DNA of 64,000 nt, taken from positions 2,315,464-2,379,463 of the forward strand of contig VXAI01000021.1 of NCBI GenBank assembly GCA_013399305.1, written 5' to 3'. Of the stretch, positions 24,481-36,432 are shown one piece after another. The notes beneath the pieces were generated by a model. It was not told the DNA's origin and searched no databases. It was given only the letters and a program-made list of their open reading frames with translations. The position numbers and the translations under genes were made by a program. This DNA is from Rostratula benghalensis. Its lineage: Eukaryota > Chordata > Aves > Charadriiformes > Rostratulidae. Position 1 is the stretch's first letter; each line of letters begins with the position of its first letter.

Positions 24481-24762
24481 AAGATTTCTGTTTCCTTCCT
24501 CTCTTGCTTTTCAGTTTACATTTGTTTACATGTGAGATAGGTACACTGGTCAGATGATGAGGGCAATGTTGGCGTGCTGTTCATTGTTCCTCCTCCCTGA
24601 GTTTTCCCTGGTGGGAAAAAAGCCTCAGATCATTAAATGTCGTACTCAAACTCTTTGGATTTGTACTTGTGCAGGAGAATATTCTGTCTCGGTGCTAGCT
24701 CTGTGTTTGCATTTGCAACAGACAGTGCAGCGTGAAGCAGCCCATAGAGACTCTGTCCTCAG

Positions 24763-25024
24763 GAGTGTTTTGACTTCAAGATGAAGGAGTATCCCAGGAA
24801 CAATTGTGCTTCCCATTGCATCGCCCCACTGAAGAACCACAGTATGAGTCATGGCAATGACTGTGCCACAAGCTGTACTTTCACCAGCAACTCCCACCCA
24901 ACAGGGACCCTGTACAAGGGCAATATTATCATCACATCCAAGTCTAAGTTGTGGTTCAACTCAACAAGTAGCATCTATCTGCTTATGATCCCTACAACTT
25001 GCAGCTGCAAGCTGATCATCTGTG
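24763..25024 (+). pseudogene. IGSF22: IGSF22 exon relic: final Ig domain, core residues lost
   Basis: The donor GTAAGT is perfect at 25025 (phase 1); the likely acceptor is GTCCTCAG at 24755-24762. The frame is open and includes CIAPLKNHSMSHGNDCATSC, TFTSNSHPTGTLYKGNI, SKSKLWFNSTSSIYLLMIPT and CSCKLIICG. The A-B-C-E strands of an I-set domain are visible. The core Trp is Leu (TLYK) and the D-x-G-x-Y segment before the F strand is missing, so this could not fold normally. It corresponds to the C-terminal C10-type Ig. No clear terminal exon follows. Confidence 0.7.
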
Positions 25025-25099
25025 GTAAGTCAGATTTACAACCACTTTGATTTGCTGGGGGCAGTTCCCTCCAGGCTAAATAACCATAGATTTAATGCC

Positions 25100-28000
25100 T
25101 CTGAGTATGATTTACACCATGCTATTTTCCAGGATGTTGTGAATTGGACTTCTCTGGGCCAGTTTAGCTCTCATCCTTGTCCCACAGAAGAAGAGTTTGC
25201 TCGGTCTGTAGCTATTGCAGCTGGAGCTGCAAGGGCCACATTGTAAGAACATCCCTTCATATCCAAAAAGCAGACTAATTCTGGCTTTGTCTTTCTCTGA
25301 AGTCACTGAGATTTGTCTTCAGTTGTTGAAGGCAGTACTGGGTCCCTTAAAATGGCATATTTAGTTAGAAGGTCTCATGTATTCCCTAGATGGCTCAAAA
25401 GCAAATATGTCCATTTCTCAGTCTCTGATCAGGCTTGTCCTGCACTGTGGCATACTTAGCACCTCCAAGGAGTCAACTGATGCATTCTGACAAGTTTTGT
25501 GCTTTTTTTTATAGATACCAGACACTGCACTGGGTATATCTGTTTTGTTCCTATGCGAAATGGCAGGATCTTGCCAACATTGTATGAAAGCTAGTAAAAA
25601 TTTCCAAGACACAAAAAGAAAAAAATCAGGTATTTCATATTCTCCTCTCCCATCTCTGGTTTTTTCCATGCTGGAAGTACACAGCTTGGTTCCTGCTGGC
25701 TCAAATTTGACCTGTGGGAGTGAACACTTCCACGTGCATGGAGTTAGGTTTTACTAACAGTAACCCACAGGTGGTCTCCCCATGTCACCATACCCAAACT
25801 CAGAGCTTGTAGAGTGGTCTTACAATATATAGAGCAGTGTCTTCAAACAGCTGTGTCCTGTGACTTTCATCAGCTTCTGGTAAGTTCACCCTGCTTATGA
25901 TTGATTAACTAAGGAGCCGTCAAGGTTGAAGAAGAGCAAGAAAGCAAGAATTCTCCATCCTTTTATCTGTCATGACATTGAAGTACATTTCCACTGAAGT
26001 ATGTTTCCCGCCTTCTCCTCCTTTCCAGAGAAAGGCCCTGGTGCCTCAGGACGGATTGGTGTTCCCTTAAAGGGAACAGGAGAGACGCTGCCAGGCACAG
26101 CTTGAAATGAAACTGATACAGCACCAATAATGAGGGACTATATTTGGAAAGATCTTTTAAGGTTATTTTTGTCTGTGATCATTGCTTCTGGACAGGCTGC
26201 TGACAACTGCTGAGCTTCCCCAGGGTTTGGTTCTCTCTGCTAGCATGGAAGTAGTTCAGGGTGGATCAGTGGAGGGAAAGGATGTAACATGCTGGGTTTC
26301 CTGCTCCGATTTTCAAGGAAATTCATTTGTCTGTGTGTGTAGGATATGTGCAACACTTCTTTTACGGAAGCCAGCCACTGTCCACCTAAAAGACTGAAAG
26401 CAGTTCTTTACCATTTTTTAATAATTCCTGGTGATTTGGGATTTCCCATTTCCTGCACTTCCTCATGCACTCCTCCCTGAAGCCATATTTTCAAGCCATA
26501 GCTGGAGGACACTTGCCTAGTCCCTAAAATCATTGGGAGCTCTCCCTGGCCTGGCATCACTGCCAGCCAGGCTGACGCAAGAGGAGCCCTGGCAGCACAG
26601 GCTCGGGGAGGGCAGGCAGGCCTGAGGGGCACAAGAACAGCTTTCTATCCCCTCAGAGATCTGATTGCTGGGTAGGAGTTACCCTCTGCCTTCCCACACA
26701 GAGCTTGTTGAGGTAAGGACTGTTACAGCAGGAACATACCTCTTGAAAGATATTCAAAGCAACCTGTTTACAAGCAGAGCTGGCTAAGGAACAAGGCTTG
26801 CAAAAGCACTGTGTGGGTGAGGTGTTAATTTATATTCAGATTCCTTAATGGGAGGCTGTTTCTGAGGCCTCCTGAGGCAGCTCCTTACCTTGACCTGGGT
26901 AGTCTTTTGGGAGGGTCTCTCTGCTGCTAGACCTATTTGCGGTTGAGTGAGGTGGGAAAGCAGGAGTCAGAATAAGAGGCTGTAAAACTGACTTTAGGAG
27001 ACAAGGAATTTGCTTCAAATTGAGCTTAACTGCAGTTTTAGTCTAGATCTCAGGACATATATTCTTGCTATTAGTTTGGGAAGGCAGTAGTTACTGCCTG
27101 GAGTCAGGTGCTGTCAGCTGGGCCAAATTGTGCCTCCTGCAAAAGCTCTTCTTGTTAGGCCAGTACTTGAAATGCTTTGTTTAGGGATTATTTTTTTTTA
27201 GAGATTTTTAGAGACTGTCAGTGGTTCTTACCCAGTGACAGGCTGTTGGGTAAAGGAGTATAGAGTGATGAGCAAATTTGCTGATTCCAGTCACTGTGCA
27301 GGGGTCTCAGTTGCCGGTTTCTATGCTGATTACATGGGAGCTAAACCTCCGATTCCCTAATGCCTGTCTTCTCTCCTCTTAATGTATGCTCTTCCACCTC
27401 TCATTTAAGGAAGGATGTTCACACTCTTCTGCTTAGCTATGTTTTCAGGTTTAGCATTTTTCTTAGTAATTGCAAAAAGAAATAGGGTACTGCTCCACCT
27501 CTGACACACAGCAGTACCTTTCCTGCTGTTGTAGCTCAAAAAGGGGAGGTGGCAGGTTGCAGGGAACACAAAGAATTATTTGGAACAGTGATTAACTGAA
27601 CAAGGGGAAATGAGAGTGAAAATGAGAACTTCCTAACTTTGAAATATGAAAACTCCCTAACTGGTCCTATGAAAACTGGACATGTAGCCAGAACTTTGTG
27701 AGACCTCCACTCAAAATGTAGGGTTTGTTGCAGTTATTATGGCACTTCTTTCTTTTTTTTTTCCTTAAGAAAAAGATGATACAACCCTAGTGGACACAGT
27801 GACAGAGAGCCTGCAAAAAGTCAAAACACAAGATGAGCTAGTGGATGAGCATGCAGAACAGCATTGCTGTGGCTATGTTGTTTGTGTGGCTCAAAATGTA
27901 ACTGCCCTTGTCTTCTGTAATGGGTGGTTAAACTGGGTGGCAGAGTAGGGCTTCCGCTCAGAAGGGATAATTCTGATGTTTCCATCTTCCTTCCCCCTGA

Positions 28001-31000
28001 GTGGCTTTGGACAGCGGAGTGCATGTTAAAGGTGGTATTTCTAATATCATCTGCTAATGTGTCTTAATGGTAATAAAAGGAGCCAAAGATTACTGTTCTC
28101 TCTTCTATAGATCAGTTTACTTCTGCACTGGTCAATGAGAATCCTATTTCTGAGTTCAAGAGGAGGCTTGGGTTCTGTCTCTGTGTCCCCAGACAGCCCA
28201 GCAGGACCTCTGTTATAATCTAGGCTTCATTATGTCACATTGTGTATAAACATAGGGTAAACCATATATCTGAAGTACTTAAATCCTTGCAATACTAACA
28301 AAGTAAATAGAGTCTGCAGCTTTGAAAATGAGGGAGTCACTTTGTGAAAGAGCTGGCTATAGAAGGTAAAACTTGAGATCCAGAAGGGTTGGGGAACTTC
28401 ACTACTGATGACCAAGTCTAGATAAGGAATTACAGAATATCTGAAACACTGAAGGATCAACAGACTGACAGTTGGGTAAATATGCATGTATATACATTGG
28501 TGCTGGTTCTTTTAATTTAGAGTGAATACTTCCAGGAACCAGCTGCCTGGAATAAAAGCATAGCAGTAGCCAGCCAGATTTATGCTCAGTCTGAGAATAT
28601 TTTGCTACCTCTGTTCCATCTGGAGCTAGGAAGGAAGAGTGAGGAATCAGGATGCTCCTCCCAGCAGGCTTCTAAATTTTTTAAAAGAATTATAAGAGGC
28701 CGAATCAAAGAGGAAAGAAGCACCCCCTCTTGCCTGCCTTTAACCCCTTTAGGCTGCTTTGAAAATAATTTGGTATTACTTCTGCCTACTACTGATTAAT
28801 TCTCAGGAACCATTTCACTTCAGAAGGGAAGTATGAAGAAGTCTCTGTTAAGCCTGTGGGCAGATCCACTTGATGGATTGAGAGGAGTTACACACTATGT
28901 GTTTCTATGCTATAAATCCTTGAAACCTGTTCCACTGGTGACAGATGACCTGGTTCAGGATTGATGAAACCATATTATCTGTGCCACTGCGTCAAACACC
29001 TGAAGAAACTGGCATCAGATCCCCAACCAGAGAAAAATGTCCATACTACCCTACTTTCTTGACCTGAAAATTTTGCTGGAGCCAGGGGGAAGAGAGACTT
29101 GGCCATTTGTCTGGGATTTCTGGGCAGCAAGCAGCCTTCACAGAGCAATCTTTTGCAGCAAATTGCCTTCTCCCTGGAAGTATGAACAAACGGCTGTTGT
29201 ATGTGGCACTGGCTGTAGCAGCAAGAGGCTTGTGTGCTTCAAGGCTCTGCATCCCAGGGCACCCAGGATGTGCTGTGACACAAGCCAGGTGCCATCACCC
29301 CAGTCATGCCTGGTTTTTGTGTTGGTTGTGCTCTGTGGGGTTGTGGCTGTGTTTCAGGGTTGCCCAGGCAGGAACACTACAACCAGCTGTGACAGTGTCA
29401 GTCGGCTTTAGCGCGGCACTGGGTAGCTCAAGGGCAGAGCCACAGAAATGATGGGCCTAACAGTGGCAGAAAACTGCCTGCCACAGAGGTTCAGTTGGCT
29501 ACATACTTCATGCTGAAACTGTCACAGAAACAGAAAATAAGCAAAGAGGCATTGTATCTGCACAGTAAAAATACCCAGGAAATTAATATTTTTAATGGCT
29601 ATTACACACAGAAGAAATAAAAAAAAATACATTCAAAACAAAGAATTAAAATAGTAAAATCAGCATAAAAACATGTTAAGAAAAGATCCCAGATCAAGTG
29701 GCTGTACTGCATGTGGTGACCTTTACAATCACGGTAAAGGAAGTAAGCGCTAGAGACTTTCAGATGTGGCAAAATGCTTGACTCTGAGGGACAGCAGCTG
29801 TTTCAGTCACATCTTTCAGTGCACCCTGCCTGGAATGCGTGGGAGAGGGGCTGGAGCGTGAGGCTCACGTGAGTACAAGACACAGAGATCAGTGGTCAGG
29901 ACAGACCAGCCAGTCTGCAGCCTCAGGCAGGCAGAACTACCACTTACCCAATGGCATTTGCTTTTTCTTTCCTGGCTTTTTTGTTTGTTTTGGAATTTTA
30001 TTTAGCAAAGTATCAGGCTCTGCTGGCCTGACCCTGCCAGCACCGAGGCTTGGAGCAAGCCTCTCCAGGTGAATTGGGAGCAACGCTTGGTCCAGCAGGA
30101 GTCTGCCCAAGCAAGAGCTAGATCCATGTGTTTGGACTGATTCAGCACCGGCACCCAGCGGGCTGGCTTTGGTTTCTTGCTTTTTATCTGTCAGGAGAAG
30201 ATTTCTTTTATTTCCTGATGCTCTCTCCACCTTGTGACAGATCTGAATCGGCCCTGTCATGCTCCCACTGCAGTCTTGGTGGTTCAGCCCCTGCATCCCT
30301 TTTGTATGAGACCGGCCTTGTGCCTGCGCCTCACTGCGGAGCCGTCACACCACTCCAGTAGCTCATCCTACAGCAGCGTAGTGTCACCACAGAAACAATA
30401 CAAGCCACAGAAGTTTTGGCATTCCTGCCAACTGGCCACCTTTTACAATTGTAGTCTATGTAGAGTTGTATATTTTTTATTCTTTACAATAAGAGCAAAA
30501 ATAAAATAACATTAAGAAAATTTCCTCCCAACTAAGAAAATGAAAACCCAACAAACATTTTAAAGAAACCACAAAAATTTGCATTGTGTTTGCTTTTGAG
30601 TTCATATTAAGATAAGATTTTACTGCAGCTGCTTCAAAATCATGGTCCATTTCACATGTGCACAGCTCACATTCCTTGGTAATTCCTTGCCTTCATTTGT
30701 CTTTGTGCAGCAGCTAGTGCTACCAGAACTAAGTAGTTTCTAGCTGTGGTCCAGATTTTAAATCAGTGAACAGTGACATTTTTATACTAGCTGAGAACAT
30801 GGTGATGGTTTAGAGCTGTATTTCTAGATCAACTTTTTTGATGGACCCTAGGACTGGTGGTACAAGCACTTCCATCACTACAGAACCTGCTATTTCTTTG
30901 GTTCGGGTGAAAATGAACCAATTCAATAAGTGTGTGCCAAATTATTGATTCCATCAACCCTCTCTGCTGATTTTAAAGCCAGTAGAACTTAGAATTACAG

Positions 31001-34000
31001 AAATTAAAGATCCCTTTGCAAGTTGTCCCGTAAAACCTAGCTGACCGTCTGCTAAACGAAGGTTGAATAGAATGCTGTCATTTTCTCTTCCAGTCTTTTC
31101 AACAGCCGTAGCAGACTGTGACATCACTGTGTTTTGGCTGGATTAGATTTATTCTAGCTAACAGTCAGACTGCAAAATTTGGATGCAAGTTTCATATCGA
31201 AGAATTTGGTTGAGGCTTTTAGAAGAACTAGAAACCATTTGTGAAACTGAAATTAGAGGTCAGACTTCTTAGCTAAATCCTCTTCAGAGTTTGAGTGCAG
31301 CTGAGCCTATCCTGTTAACCAGCATGAATAAATATTTTGCATTTGCCTTCTATCTGATGCTAATTGAAAAGGCAGTCACACATTTGCATGCTTTAAGAGA
31401 AGTCCTGCAGACCCCTAAAAGCATTTATAACACTAAGGTAGGATAATACTTGGGAATTATATAGCACTTTACATCTTCAAAGTGCTGTATGAACATTAAT
31501 CCTCACAGCAACCTTGTGAGGTAGGTAAGTGCTAATATCTCCTTTTTAGAAATGGGGTGAGGGCCTGGTCCACTAGTGTTGTATCTTGGCATGGCACCGG
31601 CCCTCAGGCACTTGTGCCGTTTTACACCAGATGAGGACCTGGCCCCAGAAAATTTAAGTGACTTACCCAAGGCCACAAAAGGAGCGAGCATGGATAAAAG
31701 GCCGGAGAAGTACCCAGAAGGACTTCTGTCATGAGAAGTCAGCAACTTCCCATCCTCTTCCAAGAATGTGGTTATGATGCCTCTGCTTAAAAGAGCGCCT
31801 GTCTGTATCCAGAAACGAAGCAAAGAGAAAGAGGCACCTGCCACGGAGCTTTACAGTTGCTGTTTGCTTTCATCTGCTTTTTCCAGAACAGGTCCCAAAA
31901 TTACCATAATAGCAAGCTGAAAACATACAGGTGTTAATGTCAAACTATGGGACTGGAAAATTTTTAAGAGCTGCCACAAAATTATGCAGTTTGTCCTAGG
32001 AATTTTATGTACTTGTGTAAAAATATGTCAATTACCTCGACTGATTACAATGTGAAACCTTCGGCAATCTAGAAGCTAGCCATGTTAGGGTAAATCTTAA
32101 ACCAATTGGTCTTACAGTTGCCTCAGTATGGAGAAGTAAGAAGCCAGGTATTAAGCATGAATACAATTTTCTTGGTAGAGCAGGAGTAAAGCTGTTAAAA
32201 TCTTCTGGATTTGTTCTTCTCAACCTGCCATTTCTAGAGCACTTTCGCCCTGCTGGTATCAATGTGACTGGCACAGCCCAGAAGCATTACTAGCTTTTAA
32301 AAGCCAGTTGCACTTAGCATTGCTTCTTTGACTTCATTGAGAGTTCTATGTGAGGAGGATCTATCTACAGAAAGAAATACAAGGCTGAAATAAATGTAAT
32401 ACATGGTTTATATGTCCGAATAGGAAGCCAAAGGATCTCCAAGAAGGTGGTAACTACAGAAAGGAAAGCCAGCACAAGTAATCAGACCAGGTGTGCAACC
32501 TCAAGTGACAACAGATGGGAATTGGAGAGGGGTGTTTGAATACAGCACTGTGAACAGAAAGCATCTGTACTCTACCAAGCAAAGAAGCTGATACTGCTGG
32601 GGCCAGGCACACTACAGTGTTGGGGTGCTTCATTTGCTCTGTAACGTGCCTGGGCCAAAGACTGGGTTTTTCTCAAAGACTGTACCCCTGAAAAGGAGAA
32701 GAATGGATCAAACCTCATAGTTTTACAGTGCAAAGAGGCAAAAAGAACGTCCACCAAAGCAGTGCCTCAGACAGTCATGTAACTCCCATTTACGTTTTGC
32801 TCCCTTTCAAAGTGAAGATTGCCCTTGCTGGAGTTGAGGGAACTGTTTTAATCCCAGGAAAAGATATTTAACAAACTGCCAGCAACTGCTTAATGTTTCT
32901 CAGCATTTATGAAACTCAGAATTGTGTCAAATTTCCAGCTGGTTTCTTCCCAGCAGGGAAGAACCTCCAGGAAAATGGTCTCATTCAAGTATTATGGATT
33001 AAAAGGAGGAATGCAGAGCAGGAGAGAGATTTTGAAGACTGAGAGCCTTCACTGGTGAACTGCTGAGCCAGCCGGGACTCACCCTGACTTTGTATGCTGA
33101 GGGTTCTGCCTCATGTTCCTGGGAAAGCTGAAACCATTGCAGCACAGGGATGGAGCCAGTGTGGCTGGCAAGGATGCTTTCTAGCCAAGCCCACTACAGG
33201 TGAGGGGACAGCAAGTGAACAACAGCCCACTTGGGCTGCACACGTTTCTGATGTCCCAGCTACAGCCATCCAGAGACATCTGCCACTAGAAACTGCACCA
33301 TTGATGGCCAGTGGAGAGGACAGGACAGGACAGGCCTCCTAATAACACTTAAAGATCCTTTTCTGCAAATATCCAGTGGCTGATGGTGGAGCAGGATAAC
33401 AAAGAAAGCCACGATGAAAAAGTACACAGAAAAGCAACTCAGCCATCTTCAGGACATTGAAAACTGCTAATTTCTAGAGGGGAAGAATAAGATAATCAAA
33501 ATTCTAACTTCTAAATAAAGGTTACTTTATCCCACATACATTTTCCTCAAAGCAAAGGAAAGCTCAGGGCACAAGGGGCTCCTCTGAAGAGCTGCCAACT
33601 AAGAATCAAGTGTGTTGGACTGACTCCATGACAAGGAACTGTAAACCAGACTGAAATGTACTGTTTGCTGACACGCTGGGAGGATGAGGGGGTTCACCCC
33701 AAATGCTCAGATTTCCTTTTAGCAGGGTCAGTCTGTTGCAGGAAGACATTTGCAAAAAGTCAAGCTGAATAACAGCAGGTGACATCCGCAGAGAGCAACA
33801 CTGCAGGGTTCAAGCTGTGGCCAGAAGATAAGCAACACTGATGAATGAAGATGTTTTATGGCTCTAAATTCCCTCAGCAGTTTACTCCAGACAGGCCCTG
33901 GTGTGCCAGTGAATGAATGCTGACAATATTACACAGCAGCGTTAAAGGGAAGAGATTACACGGGGCTGTGCTATTTACAATGCTTTCCCTCCCAATAATG

Positions 34001-36004
34001 CAGCTGACCTTTCTGATCTCTGTCTGAAATGCAGCCGATGACTCCACGGGGTCAGGATGGTTAACCTAGATTTTTGTAATACTGGCTGCATTTGCACTAA
34101 TGCAGAAGTCATGGGGAGGCAATGCCTATTCCACACTCCATCCCACCACACAGGGCTGGGGAGGAGTAGGACACCCACTTAACACCTCTCAACACCAAGG
34201 GAAAAAAGCTAGTGGGGTTCGTAGCCTCAGCTGCCCCCTGACCCTGCTGCACTCCTCGCAAAGAGGAATTCCTTCTCTGCTGACTCTGCCAGGGACTTGT
34301 TGCCAGGCTTTTGCCTGGAATGGTCTGGGCATGCTAGGTATGGAAACTGGGGTGATTTTCAGCCCACAAGGCTGCTCTGGAGCACTGCCCCTACTGTTCG
34401 CTCTGCCCCTGTGAGCCTGTGCAAAGGGCTGTCGGGGCACACATGGATTTCAGCTGTGCAGTCTGTTTTGGTTGTCCTTGCTTGGCTGCAGGTTTGAAGA
34501 GGTGCAGAAACCCTCAGCAACTTCCTTGAGCACCTGAGTACTGCTATGTCTTAAAACAAGCCATTGGTGGAGCATCCCAGCTCATGGGAGCAGACATAGG
34601 GCAGACAGAAGGAAGAAGAACATTGAAGATAGTTTCAAACAGAAACAGAGCTTGCTGTTAGATATCCTAAATAAGAGGGGAAAATGATGATCACATCACA
34701 GGGAAAAATATGATCACAAGTGAACTTGGATAAAAATCAGGGCAACCTCTTCCTATACCTTTTTAAGAGTGTCTGAAATCAGGAGCAATCTTGTTTCAGC
34801 AGAGTGGCAGACAAACCATCCAAAGAATTTGGATCAGAATTAAACAGGCTACCCCATCCCTGATGGCTTTCACATTCTCACTGCATCCATGTGAGTTCGA
34901 GATGGAAGCAGGAGGCACTTCGAGCACACAGGATGGTGCTTTTCAGGAATCTCTGCTGAAAAGGAGCTTTCCAAAAGCAAGCAGTGCAAAGCTGATGGTT
35001 TACCACCAGCTGACAAAACAAAAGGACAATCTACATCAAAATCAGGGTCTCAACCACAGGAAATGTTCACACGAAGACTTCAGAAATACTGCAAGCAGCA
35101 GTACCATATTGGTTAGTGAGTATATGGAATATTATTTGTTAGGGTACTGAGGAAGAAAGGCATAAAACTTAGATTCCTGTCTGCCACACTGAGTACATTT
35201 AGGACATACATTGGGCAAAACACATGTTCAAAGTCCTGCTGTAAAAATCACGTGCCTGTTACATGTCAGCTGTCACTGGTGGCTGCAGACACCATGTAAT
35301 GGCAGGAGAGAATGCACTGGCCTGGCTACCTAGACATCTCTGAAATCCCACCAGACTCCTAGTTCTGCCACATGCAGCAATGCTGACAAGCACTTACAGA
35401 CCTGCCCCGGAGCAGTGACCAGCCACGATCAAAGCACACAGCTCTGCGCGTCAGTCACCTCTTGCTCTGTGCTCACTGGTTTGCATTTGTCCTGGTTCTG
35501 CTATCTCCAGGCTTCCTTTCAGCAGAGGCAACAGCTCCAGTTTGTGTACTAAGTTTGTAAAGCACAAAAAGAGGCAAACATGGGTTAAATTCATTTTTAC
35601 CTATGACGTTAGCAGATATCTGTGCCTGTCTGCCTACTATTGAAAGCAAGTCTTCTAGCACAGTGCATGGCCAAACCTCCTTTCCATCAGCCTTCTTCTT
35701 CCCAGACGTTCAGCATCAGTTTCGAGACTAACAAGAAAAATGCAGTAGTACAGCACCTCCAAGGAGGAAAAGTTGAATGAATAGCTACTGCAGGGACAGT
35801 CTAAGCTTTCTGATGTGGACTCCACACTGAAGTAAGCTGTATTCAGAGAAAGCCATTGAAAAAAAAGCCCCAAAGGTAATGCTTCAAAGAAGCAAAATCA
35901 ACATCACCAATGTGCCTAGAGAAATGGAGATCTCTCTCAGGGGTGAATGCAGCTACAGCACCTGAGATATAATCCACATTGTTCACAGACTATTGGTACT
36001 CCAT
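25100..36004. other. Intergenic region between convergent IGSF22 relic and TMEM86A
   Basis: No exon, RNA gene or intact mobile element is recognised in this 11 kb. It contains the TMEM86A 3' UTR at its right end (length unknown), an ancient MIR-like SINE near 31.5 kb, A-rich stretches near 29.6 and 30.5 kb and a short GGACA repeat near 33.32 kb. Open frames such as 34791-35150 have no recognisable domain. Confidence 0.6.
31440..31700 (+). mobile_element. Ancient MIR-like SINE
   Basis: The segment contains TATAGCACTTTACATCTTCA, CAACCTTGTGAGGTAGGTAA, a TTTTTAGAAATGGGG block and AAGTGACTTACCCAAGGCCA, the consecutive conserved blocks of amniote MIR-type SINEs. An extra 70-nt piece lies between the last two blocks. 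It is well preserved for such an old family. Confidence 0.65.
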
Positions 36005-36432
36005 CTAGCTCCTCTTTCTGGAGTCCTCTTCATCTCTGCTCTCTACAGCTGACAGTGCAATAAGCATTTGGGCTGCATAGTAAGTAGCCATGATGATGAA
36101 GCGCGAGTAGGGCACAGGAAAGCAGAACTCATTAAGTGCAATGGTCAGATCCGACACCATAAACAGCATCGCACCAATGCAGGCCGAGAGCTTGGTCCAT
36201 GTCCAGAGGTCATTGCACAGCTGCACACCAGCGACTGCTCGCCAGCCCATGAAGCCAATCAAGGCGATGTAGACAGCTACCAGGTAGGTGAATGGGCCTG
36301 AGAGGTAGGAGTACAGGAAGGCATAACAGGAACTGCAAACAAGGCCCATCAACAAGCCAGCTTTGAGGTCCAAAGGCTTCATGCCGAAGGCTGAAGAATA
36401 CAGGATGTGTGTGATGGCAAACATCAGCAGAC
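36005..36432 (-). CDS. TMEM86A: TMEM86A coding exon 3 (terminal)
   Basis: The exon is 428 nt and follows an acceptor reading TTCTTTCCAG on the - strand. It completes codon 96 (Gly) and continues LLMFAITH. It encodes the remaining membrane helices, the FMGWRAVAG loop and the second family aspartate D190 in SDLTIALNEFCFPVPYSR, and ends ...ESRDEEDSRKRS with TAG at 36007-36005. The hydrophilic acidic/basic tail after the last helix is family-typical. The open frame runs a little further upstream into the intron (to 36457), but the phase of exon 2 and the homology fix the true start at 36432. The 3' UTR runs left of 36005; no canonical AATAAA occurs close by on the - strand. The nearest one I noticed is near 31151-31146, so the polyadenylation site is unresolved. 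Confidence 0.95.

Larger units (their letters stand above)
8160..25024 (+). pseudogene. IGSF22: IGSF22 unitary pseudogene (decayed Ig/FN3 multi-domain gene)
   Basis: Exon relics on the + strand encode, in order, an Ig linker/A strand (8160), the end of an Ig domain (about 10.46 kb), an Ig exon (11751), a complete Ig (16103), an FN3 (about 16.68 kb), a two-exon FN3 (17906 and 19184), an Ig start (22109) and a final Ig (about 24.76 kb). From the 16103 exon on, the order Ig-FN3-FN3-Ig-(gap)-Ig parallels domains C5-C10 of myosin-binding protein C, the family to which IGSF22 belongs. The locus is convergent with TMEM86A, as IGSF22 is in mammals. GT-AG sites and phase-1 introns persist, so this is an in-place gene and not a retrocopy. 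At least two stops and several frameshifts break the frame. The gene identity rests on domain order plus synteny and was not tested by alignment. Confidence 0.78.

Noticed and set aside
8160..25024. The Ig/FN3 series as a functional IGSF22 gene
   Set aside because: At least two in-frame stops, several frameshifts and loss of core residues occur in separate exons; no alternative splicing I can see avoids them all.
25180..25243. Terminal IGSF22 exon ending at a TAA near 25243
   Set aside because: A CCCACAG acceptor-like site precedes a short open frame, but the peptide shows no Ig G-strand pattern.
34791..35150. 119-codon + strand open frame in the intergenic region
   Set aside because: Hydrophilic, no recognised family, no splice or polyadenylation context; kept out as probable chance.
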